From contig CM049313.1 in NCBI GenBank assembly GCA_026874595.1, forward strand, positions 29,758,008-29,822,007: 64,000 bases of DNA, in the 5' to 3' direction. A model generated the notes under the pieces. It was given only the letters and a program-made list of their open reading frames with translations. It was not told the origin of the DNA and ran no database searches. Below, one piece after another: positions 25,301 through 36,602 of the stretch. Within the stretch, counting starts at the first letter, position 1. Every line of letters starts with the position of its first letter. Both the position numbers and the translations under genes were made by a program. Origin of the DNA: Sipunculus nudus. Its lineage: Eukaryota > Annelida > Sipuncula > Golfingiida > Sipunculidae.

Positions 25301-25725
25301 TGAAATCTCGTGTTTCGTCGTTTGACGGGAAATGGTGCGAGCTTTGGCGAGATTTCCAGTTTTGTCATGTCAGGTTTGTCAAATATTACAAAATGCCGGA
25401 AACTAGACCTGTCTAGCTGCAAAAGTCGCCGTGTTATCAGCATTTATGTGAAATCATGTTTTTTTCTCGCTTGACGAGATATAGTACGAGATTTGGCAAG
25501 ACAAGCAGTTTTATTATGTCAAGACGGCCAAACGTTACGAAATGGCGAAAACTATATCCGTCTAGCTGTAAAAGTCGCCGAGTTATAAGCATTTCCTTGT
25601 ACTCTCGTGTTTTCTCGTTTGACGAGATATGGTGCAGGATTTGGCCAGTCTTGTAGATTTGTCATATCAAACTCTCTAAATGTTATGAAATGGCGAAAAC
25701 TACATCTGTCTAGCCGTGAAAGTCG
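19331..25725 (+). repeat. 6.4-kb tandem duplication, first copy
   Basis: Begins at ccgacttatatgcatttctg and repeats from 25726. By eye the copies differ only by one A in an A-run near 20880, one base near 22185 (gtggagc versus gtggtgc) and changes at the far right. Internally, the sequence near 20940-21250 is a diverged version of 23190-23580, showing an older period of about 2.2 kb. Confidence 0.93.
21884..21897. promoter_or_regulatory. X-box-like palindrome GTTACCATGGTAAC
   Basis: A perfect 14-bp palindrome fitting the RFX X-box pattern (GTHNYYATRRNAAC). Also at 24661-24674, with duplicates at 28278 and 31055. The variant GTAACCATGGTAAC occurs at 20106, 26501, 34829 and 35412. Motif match only. 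Confidence 0.35.
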
Positions 25726-28700
25726 CCGACTTATATGCATTTCTGTGAAATCTCGTTTTTCCACATTTGACCAGATATAGTGTGAGATTTGGCCAGTCTC
25801 GCAGTTTTACTATGTCAGGTTGGGCAATGTTACCAAATGCCGAAAACTAGACCTGAGTAGCTGTAAAAGTCGCCTAGTTATAAGCATTTCCATGATATCT
25901 CGTTTTTTCTGGCTTGACGAGATATGGTGCGAGATTTGGCCTGATTTCTTTTCTGGCGTGTCAAGCTGGTCATATGTTATGAAATGCCGAAAACTAGACC
26001 TGTGTAGCTGTAAAAGTCGCTGAGTTATAAGCATTTCCGTTAAATCTCGTTTTTTCTTGTTTGACAACATATGGTGCGAGATTTGACGAGACTTGTAGTT
26101 TTATCATGCCAAGCTGGCAAAATGTTGCGAAATACCGAAAACTAGACCTGTGTAGCTGTAAAAGTCGCCGAGTTATAAGTATTTCCGCGAAATCTCGTTT
26201 TTTCTCGTTAACGAGATATGGTGCAAATTTGGCCAGTCTTGCAGTTTTATCATGTCAGGCTGGAAAAATGTTACGAAATGCCGAAAACCAGACCGGTCTA
26301 GCTTAAAAGTCGCTGAGTTATAAGCATTTTTCACGTTTGACCAGACCTAGTGCGAGATTTAGCGAGACTTAGTTTTATCATGTCAAGCTGCCTATAAGCT
26401 ACATAATGACCAAAACCAGACGTCTGTAGCTTAAAAATTGACAAAGATAAAAAATGTAGCATGACTTTTTTCAAATTATCAAGATTTAACCTAAAAATGC
26501 GTAACCATGGTAACGGCAGATTTGAGTCAGATACCCATCATATTAATGGAATGACGGCCATGGAATGACGAATAAAACAAGCTATGGTTTAAGTGGCTAC
26601 GACCATTTGTTACAAAGATATGGAGCAAAAACTGTATTGCATACTTTCCATGACCTTGACCTTCACCATGATGCGATGTTGACCAAAAACAAAAGGACTT
26701 TGGGTTGTCAATCATCCTTATAAGTTTCAAGTCGATTGCTGCAAAATTGTGGCCAGGAGAGCGCAGACAAACAAACAAAAAACTAGACGACCAGAGGTCG
26801 AACGCTTGCCGGAAGTGGACGGAAATAAGACAGCGACACAGACGGACAGTTACAAAGCAGATAGACAGGGAACATTTGGATGTAATCACATGAAGAACCC
26901 CTATCATGGGGCAAATAGAAGCACATCTTTATGTGGTTTTGCTGATTTTCAAAAGTCGCAGATGAGTAGACAGACAAAAAGACAGACAGTCAGAAAAACT
27001 CCAACTGAGGGCCATGTAATCATGCCATAGAGAATGGAAAGCATGAATAAAATAAGCCACAGTCTATAAGAATAATATTCTTATTTTGAATTTCAAGAAT
27101 TGTAACCTATATTAGGTCACCATGGTAATGGAAGAATATGACAGAGTCCCCACGAGGATAAACCCATTAAATCAGATGCTGCAATCAATGTTGTGACACT
27201 GTACATAGTTTTTGAGATATGGCACAATAATGATTGCTGCAGCGCGATCTTGCGGCTATTTTCTAAAAGGAAAAAAAAAATAAATTTCAAGAAATTTTAT
27301 TTTTTATTATATACATTTGATGTATAATTTAAATTTAAGCCCTGCCCCCCAACTGCTAAACCAGGGATCCGCCCATATTTTGATACACCCAACTACAAAA
27401 TCGGGGATCCGTCCCTGAATTGAAAGATTTGCCGGTGGTTCCTGGCAAAACAAGTGGCTGCACAAGGTGACACAATGAAAATCACACGTGTGTTCACTTC
27501 ACATTTAGCGGCTTTTGTCCTCTTTTTCAATGCTGCTTTGTGAGGTTCATGGACGACCGCGCACGCCGACTGGCAACTGTAATAGCCTTGCCGGCACTTA
27601 CCGGTCAACCCTGAAGCCACTTGTGCTCACGGCAATTTGATGTATCTTCATTATTTGATGAAAAATGAGGCGAGATTTGACGAGAAGTGCGATATAATCA
27701 CATAATGTGAGTGAGAGTGTCAAATGCTGAAAACTATAGGTCTGTAGTGTAAAAATGACAGCTTTATAGGCATTTGTTTAAATGGTCCACTGTTCTCGTT
27801 TGACGACAAAAGGTGCGAGATATAACGAGATATATATGCACTTATATCACTTAACACTAGTCAAATGATTGTTGAACAATATGAAAATAAAATCTCTTGC
27901 ATTAAAATGACAGAGATATAGACATTTGTTGAATATTTTGTTCAAAATATTGAATATTCTCGTTTGGCGGGAGATGATGCGAGATTTGGCGAGATTTGCA
28001 GATTTATCATGTTAAGCTTCCAAAAAGGCTACCAGAGGCTGGAAACCTATACTCTTTAACCTAAAACGTGACGAGTTTTCAGCATTTCTGCAAAATCTCG
28101 TAATTTCTCGTTTGACGGAAAACAGTGCGAGATTCTACGAGACTTGCAATTGACTGAATTAGAGCCAAGGGAATGCTACCTCATGCAGAAAACTAGACCC
28201 TTGTAGTATAAATATCAACAGAGATAGAAGCAAAAAACTTATTATTTTCAGATTGCCAAGTTTTACCCAAAAGTTTGGTTACCATGGTAACAGCAACACA
28301 AAGCTACATGTACGCAGGAATAAGCCAATGATCCTAGTTTCAGATAAGACACTAAACATTGTGTCACGTTTAATATTTTTTTATATATTGCAGGAAAATG
28401 ATATGTTACAGTGTTTCATGTACCACGCCCCCTGGTGGCTATTTCCAAAAAATGAAAAATTGATTTCGAGATATTTATAAATAACACAAAATATGTCATT
28501 TTCAAAGCCATAGTTAAAAAAAATGGCGACCTCAAGGTCATATTTAATGAAATCTCGAAAAATCTCGTTTGACGAGAAGTGGTGCGAGATTCTACGAGAC
28601 TTGCAATTGTATGATAATAAGCTCCTTTAGCTCTACCAACGCAAAAAACAGACCTCTCTAGATTAAAAATTAACAAAGTAAGAAAAAAAATGTCAAATTT

Positions 28701-31700
28701 CATGACTTTTCCCCCAAAATGCATAATCACGATAACCGCAGAATGAGGCAATTTTGTAGCATATGAAAAGGCAACAGCATGAGGAATTAAATGAGCTACA
28801 GAATAAGCAGCTACGGTTATAATTGACGAAGATATGCAGAAGAGAACGTTTTTAGGTTTTTTGGTGACCCTGACCTTTGACCGATCATAGCCAAAAACAA
28901 TAGGCTCCGAGGAGAACCGATTTTTCACAAAATGTAAAAGTTTCAGATCGATTGCTTGAAAATTGTGGCCTGTAGCGCTCGGATATACAGACAGACAAAC
29001 AAACTAGACGACCATAGGTCGGGACTTGCCGGAAATAGAATTTAGAAAGTCAACCTAACAGACAACAAACAGCAGAAAGGCAAAAAACATTTGGAACAGG
29101 TCAAATGACCAACCCCTATTGTTTGAAAAACATAAGCACAGCTTTATGTGGTTTTACTGATTTTCAAAAGTCGCAGACGAGTAGACAGACAGACAGACAG
29201 ACAGAAAAAAACTCCAGGTGAAGGTCGTGTACTCATGCCATACAAAATTGAAAGCATGAATAAAATAAGCAACAGTCTATTCGAATAATTCTTCATACTT
29301 TGAATTTTATGAATTGTAACCTACATAAGGTCACCATGGTAAGGGAAGAATATGACAGAGTCACCAAGAGGATAAACGCATTAAATCTAGTTTCAGATGC
29401 TACAATCAAAGTTGTGACACAGTTTATAGTTTTGGAGATATGGTACAAAAATGATTACTGCCGCGCCATTTGGTGGTTATTTTCCAAAATGATAAAAGTA
29501 AGCTTCGCAAAATTTTATAAGTATGTAATTATTATTATCATTATATCATGTATAATTTATATTTAACCCCTATACCCAATTGCAAACCGGATATCCGTCC
29601 CTGATTTGACACACCCAACTGCAAATCGGGGATCCGTCCCTGATATTATAGTTGTGATTGTGCTTACCAGCAACACTATCTCTGCATTTAAGCGATGGCA
29701 GTATGACATATCGGGGAGCCTCTCTCTTTGTTTTTGTTTTTTAAAGGGATTATCCTTTACAACAGGTCATTAAGCTCTCAATGCATTGAAATCCTCAAAG
29801 TGCGTCCATACAAAGCATGAAAAGAGGCCACCACCAAAAGCACAGGTGGGATCAATCCGAATTGTGTCTTTTCACGGATCATCGCACATCCATAGAACAA
29901 AGCTCCAACTGTCATGTAATGCCCCTGCCGACATTTACTATCACATACTGCCATCGCTTATGGTCATGGCAATTGGATGTACTTTTTTTATTTGAAGAAA
30001 AAACGATGCAAGATTTGAAGAAACTTACAATATAATCATATAATGTGACCAATAATGTTTGACGCTATCAAATGCTGAAAACTATAAGTCTTCCATATAA
30101 AAATAACAGAATTATAGGCGCTTCTTTGAATGGTCCCATGTTCTCGTTTGACAAGAAATGGAGCGATATATGACGAGATATTCACTTTTGTCACTTAAAA
30201 CTAGTCAAATGATTATTGAACAATATAAAAATAAAATATCTAGCATGAAAATGACCGAGATAAAGACATTTGTTTGATATCTAAAATATTCTCGTTTGGC
30301 GGAAGATGATACGAGATGTGGCGAGATTTGCAGTGTAATCATGTCCAGCTTCTGAAATGCTACCAAATGCTGAAAACTACTCCATTTTAGCATTAACCGT
30401 GATCAAGTAATAAGCATTTCTGTGAAATCTCATAATTTCTCGTTTGGCAATAAACCGAGCGAGATTTGACGAGACTTGCAATTGAATGGTTTAGAACCAA
30501 GAGAAAGCAGCCTTATGCAAAAAACTAGGTCCTTAAAACATAAATATTAACCGAGATAGAAGCCAAAAACCACATATTTTCAGATCGTCAAGTTTAACCC
30601 AAAAATTTGGTAACCATGGCAACGGCCGCACAAAGTTATATGTCGGATGGAATAAGGCAATGATCCTAGTTTTAGATGCGACAAAAAAAATTGTTATTTG
30701 CTTAATATTTTTTAAGATATGGCGGAAAAATGATAAGTTGTAGTGTGTCCAGTACCACGCCCCCTGGTGGCTATTTTCGAAAAATGAAAAAACAAGTTCG
30801 AGATAATACAGAACAACAGAAAATTTGTTACTTTCAGAACCTCAGCTGTAAAACTGCGACCTCTAAATCGTATTTAATGAAATCTCGAAAAGTCTCATTT
30901 GACGACAAATGGCACGAGATTTTGTGAGACTTGCATTAATTTAGCACAGAGCGTATAAAATGCTACACAATGCTAAAAACTAGAGCTCTCTAACTTAAAA
31001 AATGAGAAATTTGGAGGGAAATTTTCGAATTTTCTGATTTTCCCCCAAAAATATGTTACCATGGTAACCATTGACCGGACATATTTGCTAGCACATGGAA
31101 AGCTTACATAATGAGAAACAAAATGAGCTACAGATTTAGCAGCTACGATTATTATTGACGAAGATATGAAGAAAAATCTGTTGTAAGGGTTTTGGTAACC
31201 TTGACCTTTGAACGGTCATGGCCAAAAACAATAGGCTCCGAGAAGAACCGACTTTACACTTAATGTAAAAGTTTCAGAGCGATTGCTTTAAAATTGTGGC
31301 TTGTAGCGCGCAGACATACAGACAGACAAACAAATAACAAACAAACAAACAAACAAACAAGATGACCAGAGGTCACGCGCTTGCCGGAAATGGAAATGAT
31401 ACTGACAGATAGACAGAGAGTGCATGTAGAAACAGTCATATGAATGACCAACATTGTGGGGGCAGCAGAAACGGATAATATGTTTATTTATGCATGCTGA
31501 CCTTTAACAGCTGCATATCTTTCTAGTGTAAAAGGGACCAAGTTCAAAATTTTTTCATGAAATCCTGTTAATCTCGTTTGACAAGAAGCAGTGAGACGTT
31601 TTCAGGTTTGTCATGTCAAGCTGGCCAAATTATATGAAATGCCGAAAACTAGACCTGTCTAGCTATAAAAGCCGCTGAGTTATAAGCATTTGCATGAAAT

Positions 31701-32119
31701 CTCGTGTTTCGTCGTTTGACGGGAAATGGTGCGAGCTTTGGCGAGATTTCCAGTTTTGTCATGTCAGGTTTGTCAAATATTACAAAATGCCGGAAACTAG
31801 ACCTGTCTAGCTGCAAAAGTCGCCGTGTTATCAGCATTTATGTGAAATCATGTTTTTTTCTCGCTTGACGAGATATAGTACGAGATTTGGCAAGACAAGC
31901 AGTTTTATTATGTCAAGACGGCCAAACGTTACGAAATGGCGAAAACTATATCCGTCTAGCTGTAAAAGTCGCCGAGTTATAAGCATTTCCTTGTACTCTC
32001 GTGTTTTCTCGTTTGACGAGATATGGTGCAGGATTTGGCCAGTCTTGTAGATTTGTCATATCAAACTCTCTAAATGTTATGAAATGGCGAAAACTACATC
32101 TGTCTAGCCGTGAAAGTCG
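25726..32119 (+). repeat. 6.4-kb tandem duplication, second copy
   Basis: Offset 6,394-6,395 bp from the first copy. A third start at 32120 (ccgacttaaatgc) stays alike for about 65 bp and then diverges. That pattern fits unequal exchange between two similar monomers sharing ccgactta and the following sequence. An assembly duplication cannot be excluded from sequence alone. Confidence 0.93.
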
Positions 32120-32720
32120 CCGACTTAAATGCATTTCTGTGAAATCTCGTTTTTCCACATTTGACCAGATATAGTGCGAGATTTCGCCTAGTATCGCAGT
32201 TTTACTATGTCAAGTTCGCCAAATGTTACCAAATGCCAAAAACTAGACCTGAGTAGCTGTTAAAGTCGCCTAGTTATAAGCATTTCCATGATATCTCGTT
32301 TTTTTCTCGCTTGACGAGATATGGTGCGAGATTTGGCCTGATTTCTTTTCTGGCGTGTCATGCTGGTCATATGTTATGAAATGCCGAAAACTAGACCTGT
32401 GTAGCTGTAAAAGTCGCCGAGTTATAAGCATTTCCGTGAAATCTCGTTTTTTCTCGTTTGACGATAAACCGAGCGAAATTTGACGAGACTTGCAATTGAA
32501 TGACTAAGAACCAAGGGGAAGCAGCCTTATGCAAAAAACTAGACCCTTTAAACATAAATATTAACCGAGATAGAAGCCAAAAACTGCATATTTTCAGATC
32601 GTCAAGTTTAACCCACAGATTTTGGTAACCATGGTAAAGGCAGCACAAAGCTACATGTGCGGAGGAATAAGCCAATGTTCCTAGTTTAAGATACAACGAT
32701 AAAAATTGTGCCATGTTTAA

Positions 32721-34471
32721 AACTAGACATTTCTTGGCACCGCAGGTGCCAGAGTATCCCCAGACATAGTAGGCCCCCCCCCCTTAAGAACGACCCCCAT
32801 TTTAAGCAGCATATACTGACACTTGGCATATTTATTGTTTCTTCCATCTAACAATCCACAATCTTGTTGAAGATGTTGGTCCTGTGACCTTGATCTTTTT
32901 AAAGATGTGTCCTGTGACCTTGACCTTTGACCTCATGACCCCAAAATCAATTTGGGTCTTGCTTTTCCAATGGGACATATGCAAGTCAAGTTTGAAATCT
33001 ATACATCAATAAAGCAGGAATGATCATCCAGAAACTAATTTTTTTACAGGTGGCTCCTGTGACCTTCACCTTTGACTTTGTGACCTTAAATTGATAGTTT
33101 TTTTCCTCTCTTGGCAGGAGAACTATAAGTGCAAGATGGAAGATCTGAGATGAAATGTTTGGCTGAAAATGCATCCACATCTTTTTAAAGATGTGTCCTG
33201 TGATCTTGACCTTTGACCTCATGACCCCAAAATCAATTTGGGTCTTGCTTTTCCAATGGGACATATACAAGTCAAGTTTGAAAACCATACATCAATTAAA
33301 GCAGGAATTATCATCCAGAAACTAATTTTTGGACAGATGGCTCCTGTGCCCTTCACCTTTGACCTTGTGACCTCAAAATTGATAGGGGTTTTTCACTCTT
33401 GGCAGGTGAACTATATGTGCAAGATGAAAGATCTGAGATGAATTGTTTGGCAGAAAATGCATCCACAATCTTTATAAAGATGTGTCCTGTGACCTTGACC
33501 TTTGACCTCATGACCCCAAAATCGATTCGGGTCTTGCTTTTCCAATGGGTCAAATACAAGTCAAGTTTGAAATCCATACATCAATAAAAGAAGGAATTAT
33601 CATCCAGAAACTAATTTTTGGACAGATAGCTTCTGTGGCCTTGACCTTTGATCTTGTGACCCCAAAATTTATATGGATTATCCACTATTGGCGAGTGAGC
33701 TATATATTCAAGATGGAAGACCTGGGATGAAAGTTTGGCTTAAAATGCATCCACAGTATCTTTTAAAATGCCAGTCCAGTGACCTTGACCTTTGACCTCA
33801 TGACCCTAGAAACTATAGGGTTCTTACTTTAGTGGTGGGCCATACATAAGTCATGTTTGAAATCCATAAGGCTATCAACAATGGAGATATCATAAGAGGT
33901 GTGTGATTTTCACCATATATGGCAATATTCAAGGTCAAGGCCACTATCATAGGAAAGGTCATGACCCCAATTTAAATAAACATCATCCCATAACCAATAC
34001 CTATGTATATGCATAATATAAAAGAAATCTGTCCATTAGTTTTTGACTTATAATGCTCACAGTACTGTAAGGTGGCAATTTTGGGGGTATTAAACGGCAT
34101 GAAAACAAGTAAAGAATAATAGGTGGCGCCACCAGTTTCTGGAACATGACAACCCTATCCATGATCTTCCATCAACTTGATTTTGGGATAAATCCATGCA
34201 AGATTTCTTGAGATATTAAAGAATTTGTGTGATTTTCCCCAATATTGGACCTATTAAAGGTCAAGGACACTCTCTTAGTAAAGTTCATGACCTCATTTTA
34301 AATAGGCGTCGTCCTCTTACTCATATCTATACATATACCAAGTTTGGTAAAGTTCCGTGAAATATTTTTTGGGTTATCGCGCCAACAAGATTTATATGCG
34401 GCGGCGGTGGCGGCGGCGGCGGCGGGACCGGTATGAAACCATAGTATCCCCCGACTTTGTCTGGGGATACA
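32721..34471 (-). mobile_element. TATCCCC-family Helentron-like element, copy 2 (inverted)
   Basis: Reverse-oriented relative of 7919-9815. The hairpin tggcaccgcaggtgcca (about 32736-32752) and tatccccagacata lie at the left. GGC-rich sequence (about 34395-34432) and tgtctggggataca lie at the right. The core array contains repeated ccttgacctttgacctcatg. It interrupts satellite sequence: gccatgtttaa | element | atttttttagatattgcag, against an uninterrupted relative cgtttaatatttttttata at 21970-21992. No coding capacity. Confidence 0.8.
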
Positions 34472-34799
34472 ATTTTTTTAGATATTGCAGAAAAATGATA
34501 TGTTCCAGTGTTTCAGGTACCACGCCCCCTGGTGGGTATTTCCAAAAAATGAAAAACTGATTTCGAGATATTTATAAATAACACAAAATATATCAATTTC
34601 AAAGCCATTGTTAAAAAAATGCAACCTGTAGGTCATATTTAATGAAATCTCTAAGACTCTCGTTTGACGAGAAATGGTGCGAGATTTGGCGAGACTTTCA
34701 GTTTTATCATGTCAAGCTGCCTATAAGGTACATAATGACCAAAACCAGACGCCTGTAGCTTAAAAATTGACAAAGTTACAAAAAATGGTTGTGTTATTT

Positions 34800-35700
34800 C
34801 CAATTTCCATGAATTTTGCCCAAAAAATGTAACCATGGTAACGGCAAATTTAATTAAGCTACATGTCAAAAGAAAGGCCAGGTGATGACGAAAAAAATGA
34901 GCTATTGCAGAAGTGGATAAGCCTATTTATGGCGAAGTTATAGTGCAAAAACCGTTAACCATACCTGTCGTGACCTTGACCCTTGACCTTGGAGCAATGG
35001 TGACCAAAAACAATAGGGCACCTAGAAATCGGTTTGTCAATCAAGCCTGTAAGTTTCAAGTTGATTGATGCAAAAGTGTGGCCTGGAGAGTCGTGACAAA
35101 CAAACAAAAAAAGTTTTACCCCAAAAATAGAGAAATCTGGCAATAGCGCACTTTTTCACCTATGCGCAAAAATAAGCCCATGGACTCTAAGGTGCTGTGA
35201 TGGAAATGGCCCAATGTTAAATAGTTGTGGAGGTATAGCACCAAAACAAATTTTCATGTTTTTTTATCTGCAACACCCCCTGGCGGCCATTCCCAAAATC
35301 TGAAAAAACAATTTCGAGATATTCTTGTGTTACATAAAATATCTCAGAATCAGTACGATTGCTACAAATTTGAAAAATATCACGAAATTCCATGATTTCT
35401 CCCCAAAAAATGTAACCATGGTAACAGCAAATTTAAGTAAGCTACATGTCAAAAGAAAGGCCAGGTGATGACGAAAAAAATGAGCTATGACAGAAGTGGA
35501 TAAGCCTATTTATGGCGAAGTTATAGTGCAAAAACCGTTAACCATACCTGTCGTGACCTTGACCCTTGACCTTGGAGCAATGTTGACCAAAAACAAAAGG
35601 GCACCTAGAAATCGGTTTGTCAATAAAGCCTGTAAGTTTCAAGTTAATAGATGCAAAAGTGTGGCCTGGAGAGTCGTGACAAACAAACAAAAAAGAGACA
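34800..35700 (+). repeat. 583-bp tandem duplication inside the satellite
   Basis: A segment with aaagaaaggccaggtgatga, ggataagcctatttatggcg and gtgaccttgacccttgacct occurs at 34830-35110 and again at 35412-35700, offset about 583 bp, with few differences. Confidence 0.8.
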
Positions 35701-36005
35701 AACAGACATACGCAACTGACGATCATGCTTGCCGAAATCGGATATTTCCGGCAAGCAACAAACATCCAAAGAGACAAACAGACATATGCAACTGACGAAC
35801 ATGCTTGCCGAAATTTTGCAAAAAAACAAACATACGGAACTGACCAACATACTTGCTGAAATCTTTGATTCCGGCAAGTAACAAACAAAGAAACATACGG
35901 GACTGATCAACATGCTTGCGAAAATCGAAGATTTCCGGCAAGCAACAAACAAACAAAAAGACAAATGGACATACGGAACTGACTAACATGCTTGCGGAAA
36001 TCGGA
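35700..36005 (+). repeat. hairpin-bearing minisatellite
   Basis: Five irregular units (spacing about 48-78 bp) of acatacggaactgac, then catgcttgccgaaatc and atttccggcaagcaac. The two halves of a unit pair as a stem (gcttgcc(g)gaaat with atttccggcaagc). The array closes the satellite block just before the Helentron resumes. Confidence 0.75.
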
Positions 36006-36010
36006 AAGCA

Positions 36011-36602
36011 ATGAAATCTATAGACAAATGGAACGTGTCAGAGAATCAACTGGTAAAAAAAGAAAAAAGATCTGAAGATGATTTTTTTAGAGAAACTGAG
36101 AGACTTGCCAAAAGGAGGAAAAGAGCTGATCCATTACATAAGAGAACTGAGACTTTGAGAAACAGCCACAAGAGCACAAAAAAGAACTGATGAATCATAC
36201 AGACATATTGAAAAAGGAGTTAATCTGAAGAGGAAACAGGGTGCAGATCTCAAAGAATGTATACAGAAATTTCATATTTCGATATCTGAAGGTCCCATAT
36301 ATGCTTGTTGTTGCTGTAATCAGACATGGTTCAAACACTCTGTAAAGAATTCAGATAGCTGGCCAGACAGACTAGATTCCACTTTCCTAGCAATACACAT
36401 TACAGATGTAAAATCAGTTGACAATAAACAGTGGTTATACACAACTTGTGTTGATGCTCTTAAATGCCACAAGACGCCAAAACTTTCTGTATTAAATGGA
36501 ATGCAGTTTTCTGATAAGCCACCTGAATTGAGCTTGTGTCCCCTAGAAGAAAGGCTTGTTGCATTACGCATGTAGTTACGAGAATTACCCAGAGGCTCAC
36601 AG
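36011..36602 (+). pseudogene. Helentron: end of KER repeats and cysteine-rich domain
   Basis: Resumes with EIYRQMERVREST and RLAKRRKRADPLHKR in shifted frames (breaks near 36070 and 36165). From 36171 it stays in the frame of the following Rep region. CCCCNQTWFKHSV, then later VDALKCHK, NGMQFSDKPPELS and LEERLVALRM, are typical of the segment preceding Rep in animal Helitrons. TAG at 36573-36575 interrupts the frame. Confidence 0.7.

Larger units (their letters stand above)
18869..36010 (+). repeat. 17.1-kb satellite block inserted in the Helentron
   Basis: Built from degenerate monomers of about 147 bp. Each carries versions of aaatctcgtttttctcgttt, gacgagatatggtgcgagat, ttatcatgtcaagctggcc, atgccgaaaactagacctgt and aaaagtcgccgagttataag. 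Between monomer runs lie modules with gtaaccatggtaac, accacgccccctggtggc and ccttgacctttgacc, repeating at about 2.2-2.3 kb. The left junction is in cagacaaaa|caagatgaccag and the right in cggaaagca|atgaaatcta; removal leaves a continuous Helentron repeat unit. Open frames inside (up to 170 codons) recur only because the DNA is duplicated and match no protein family. Confidence 0.85.
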
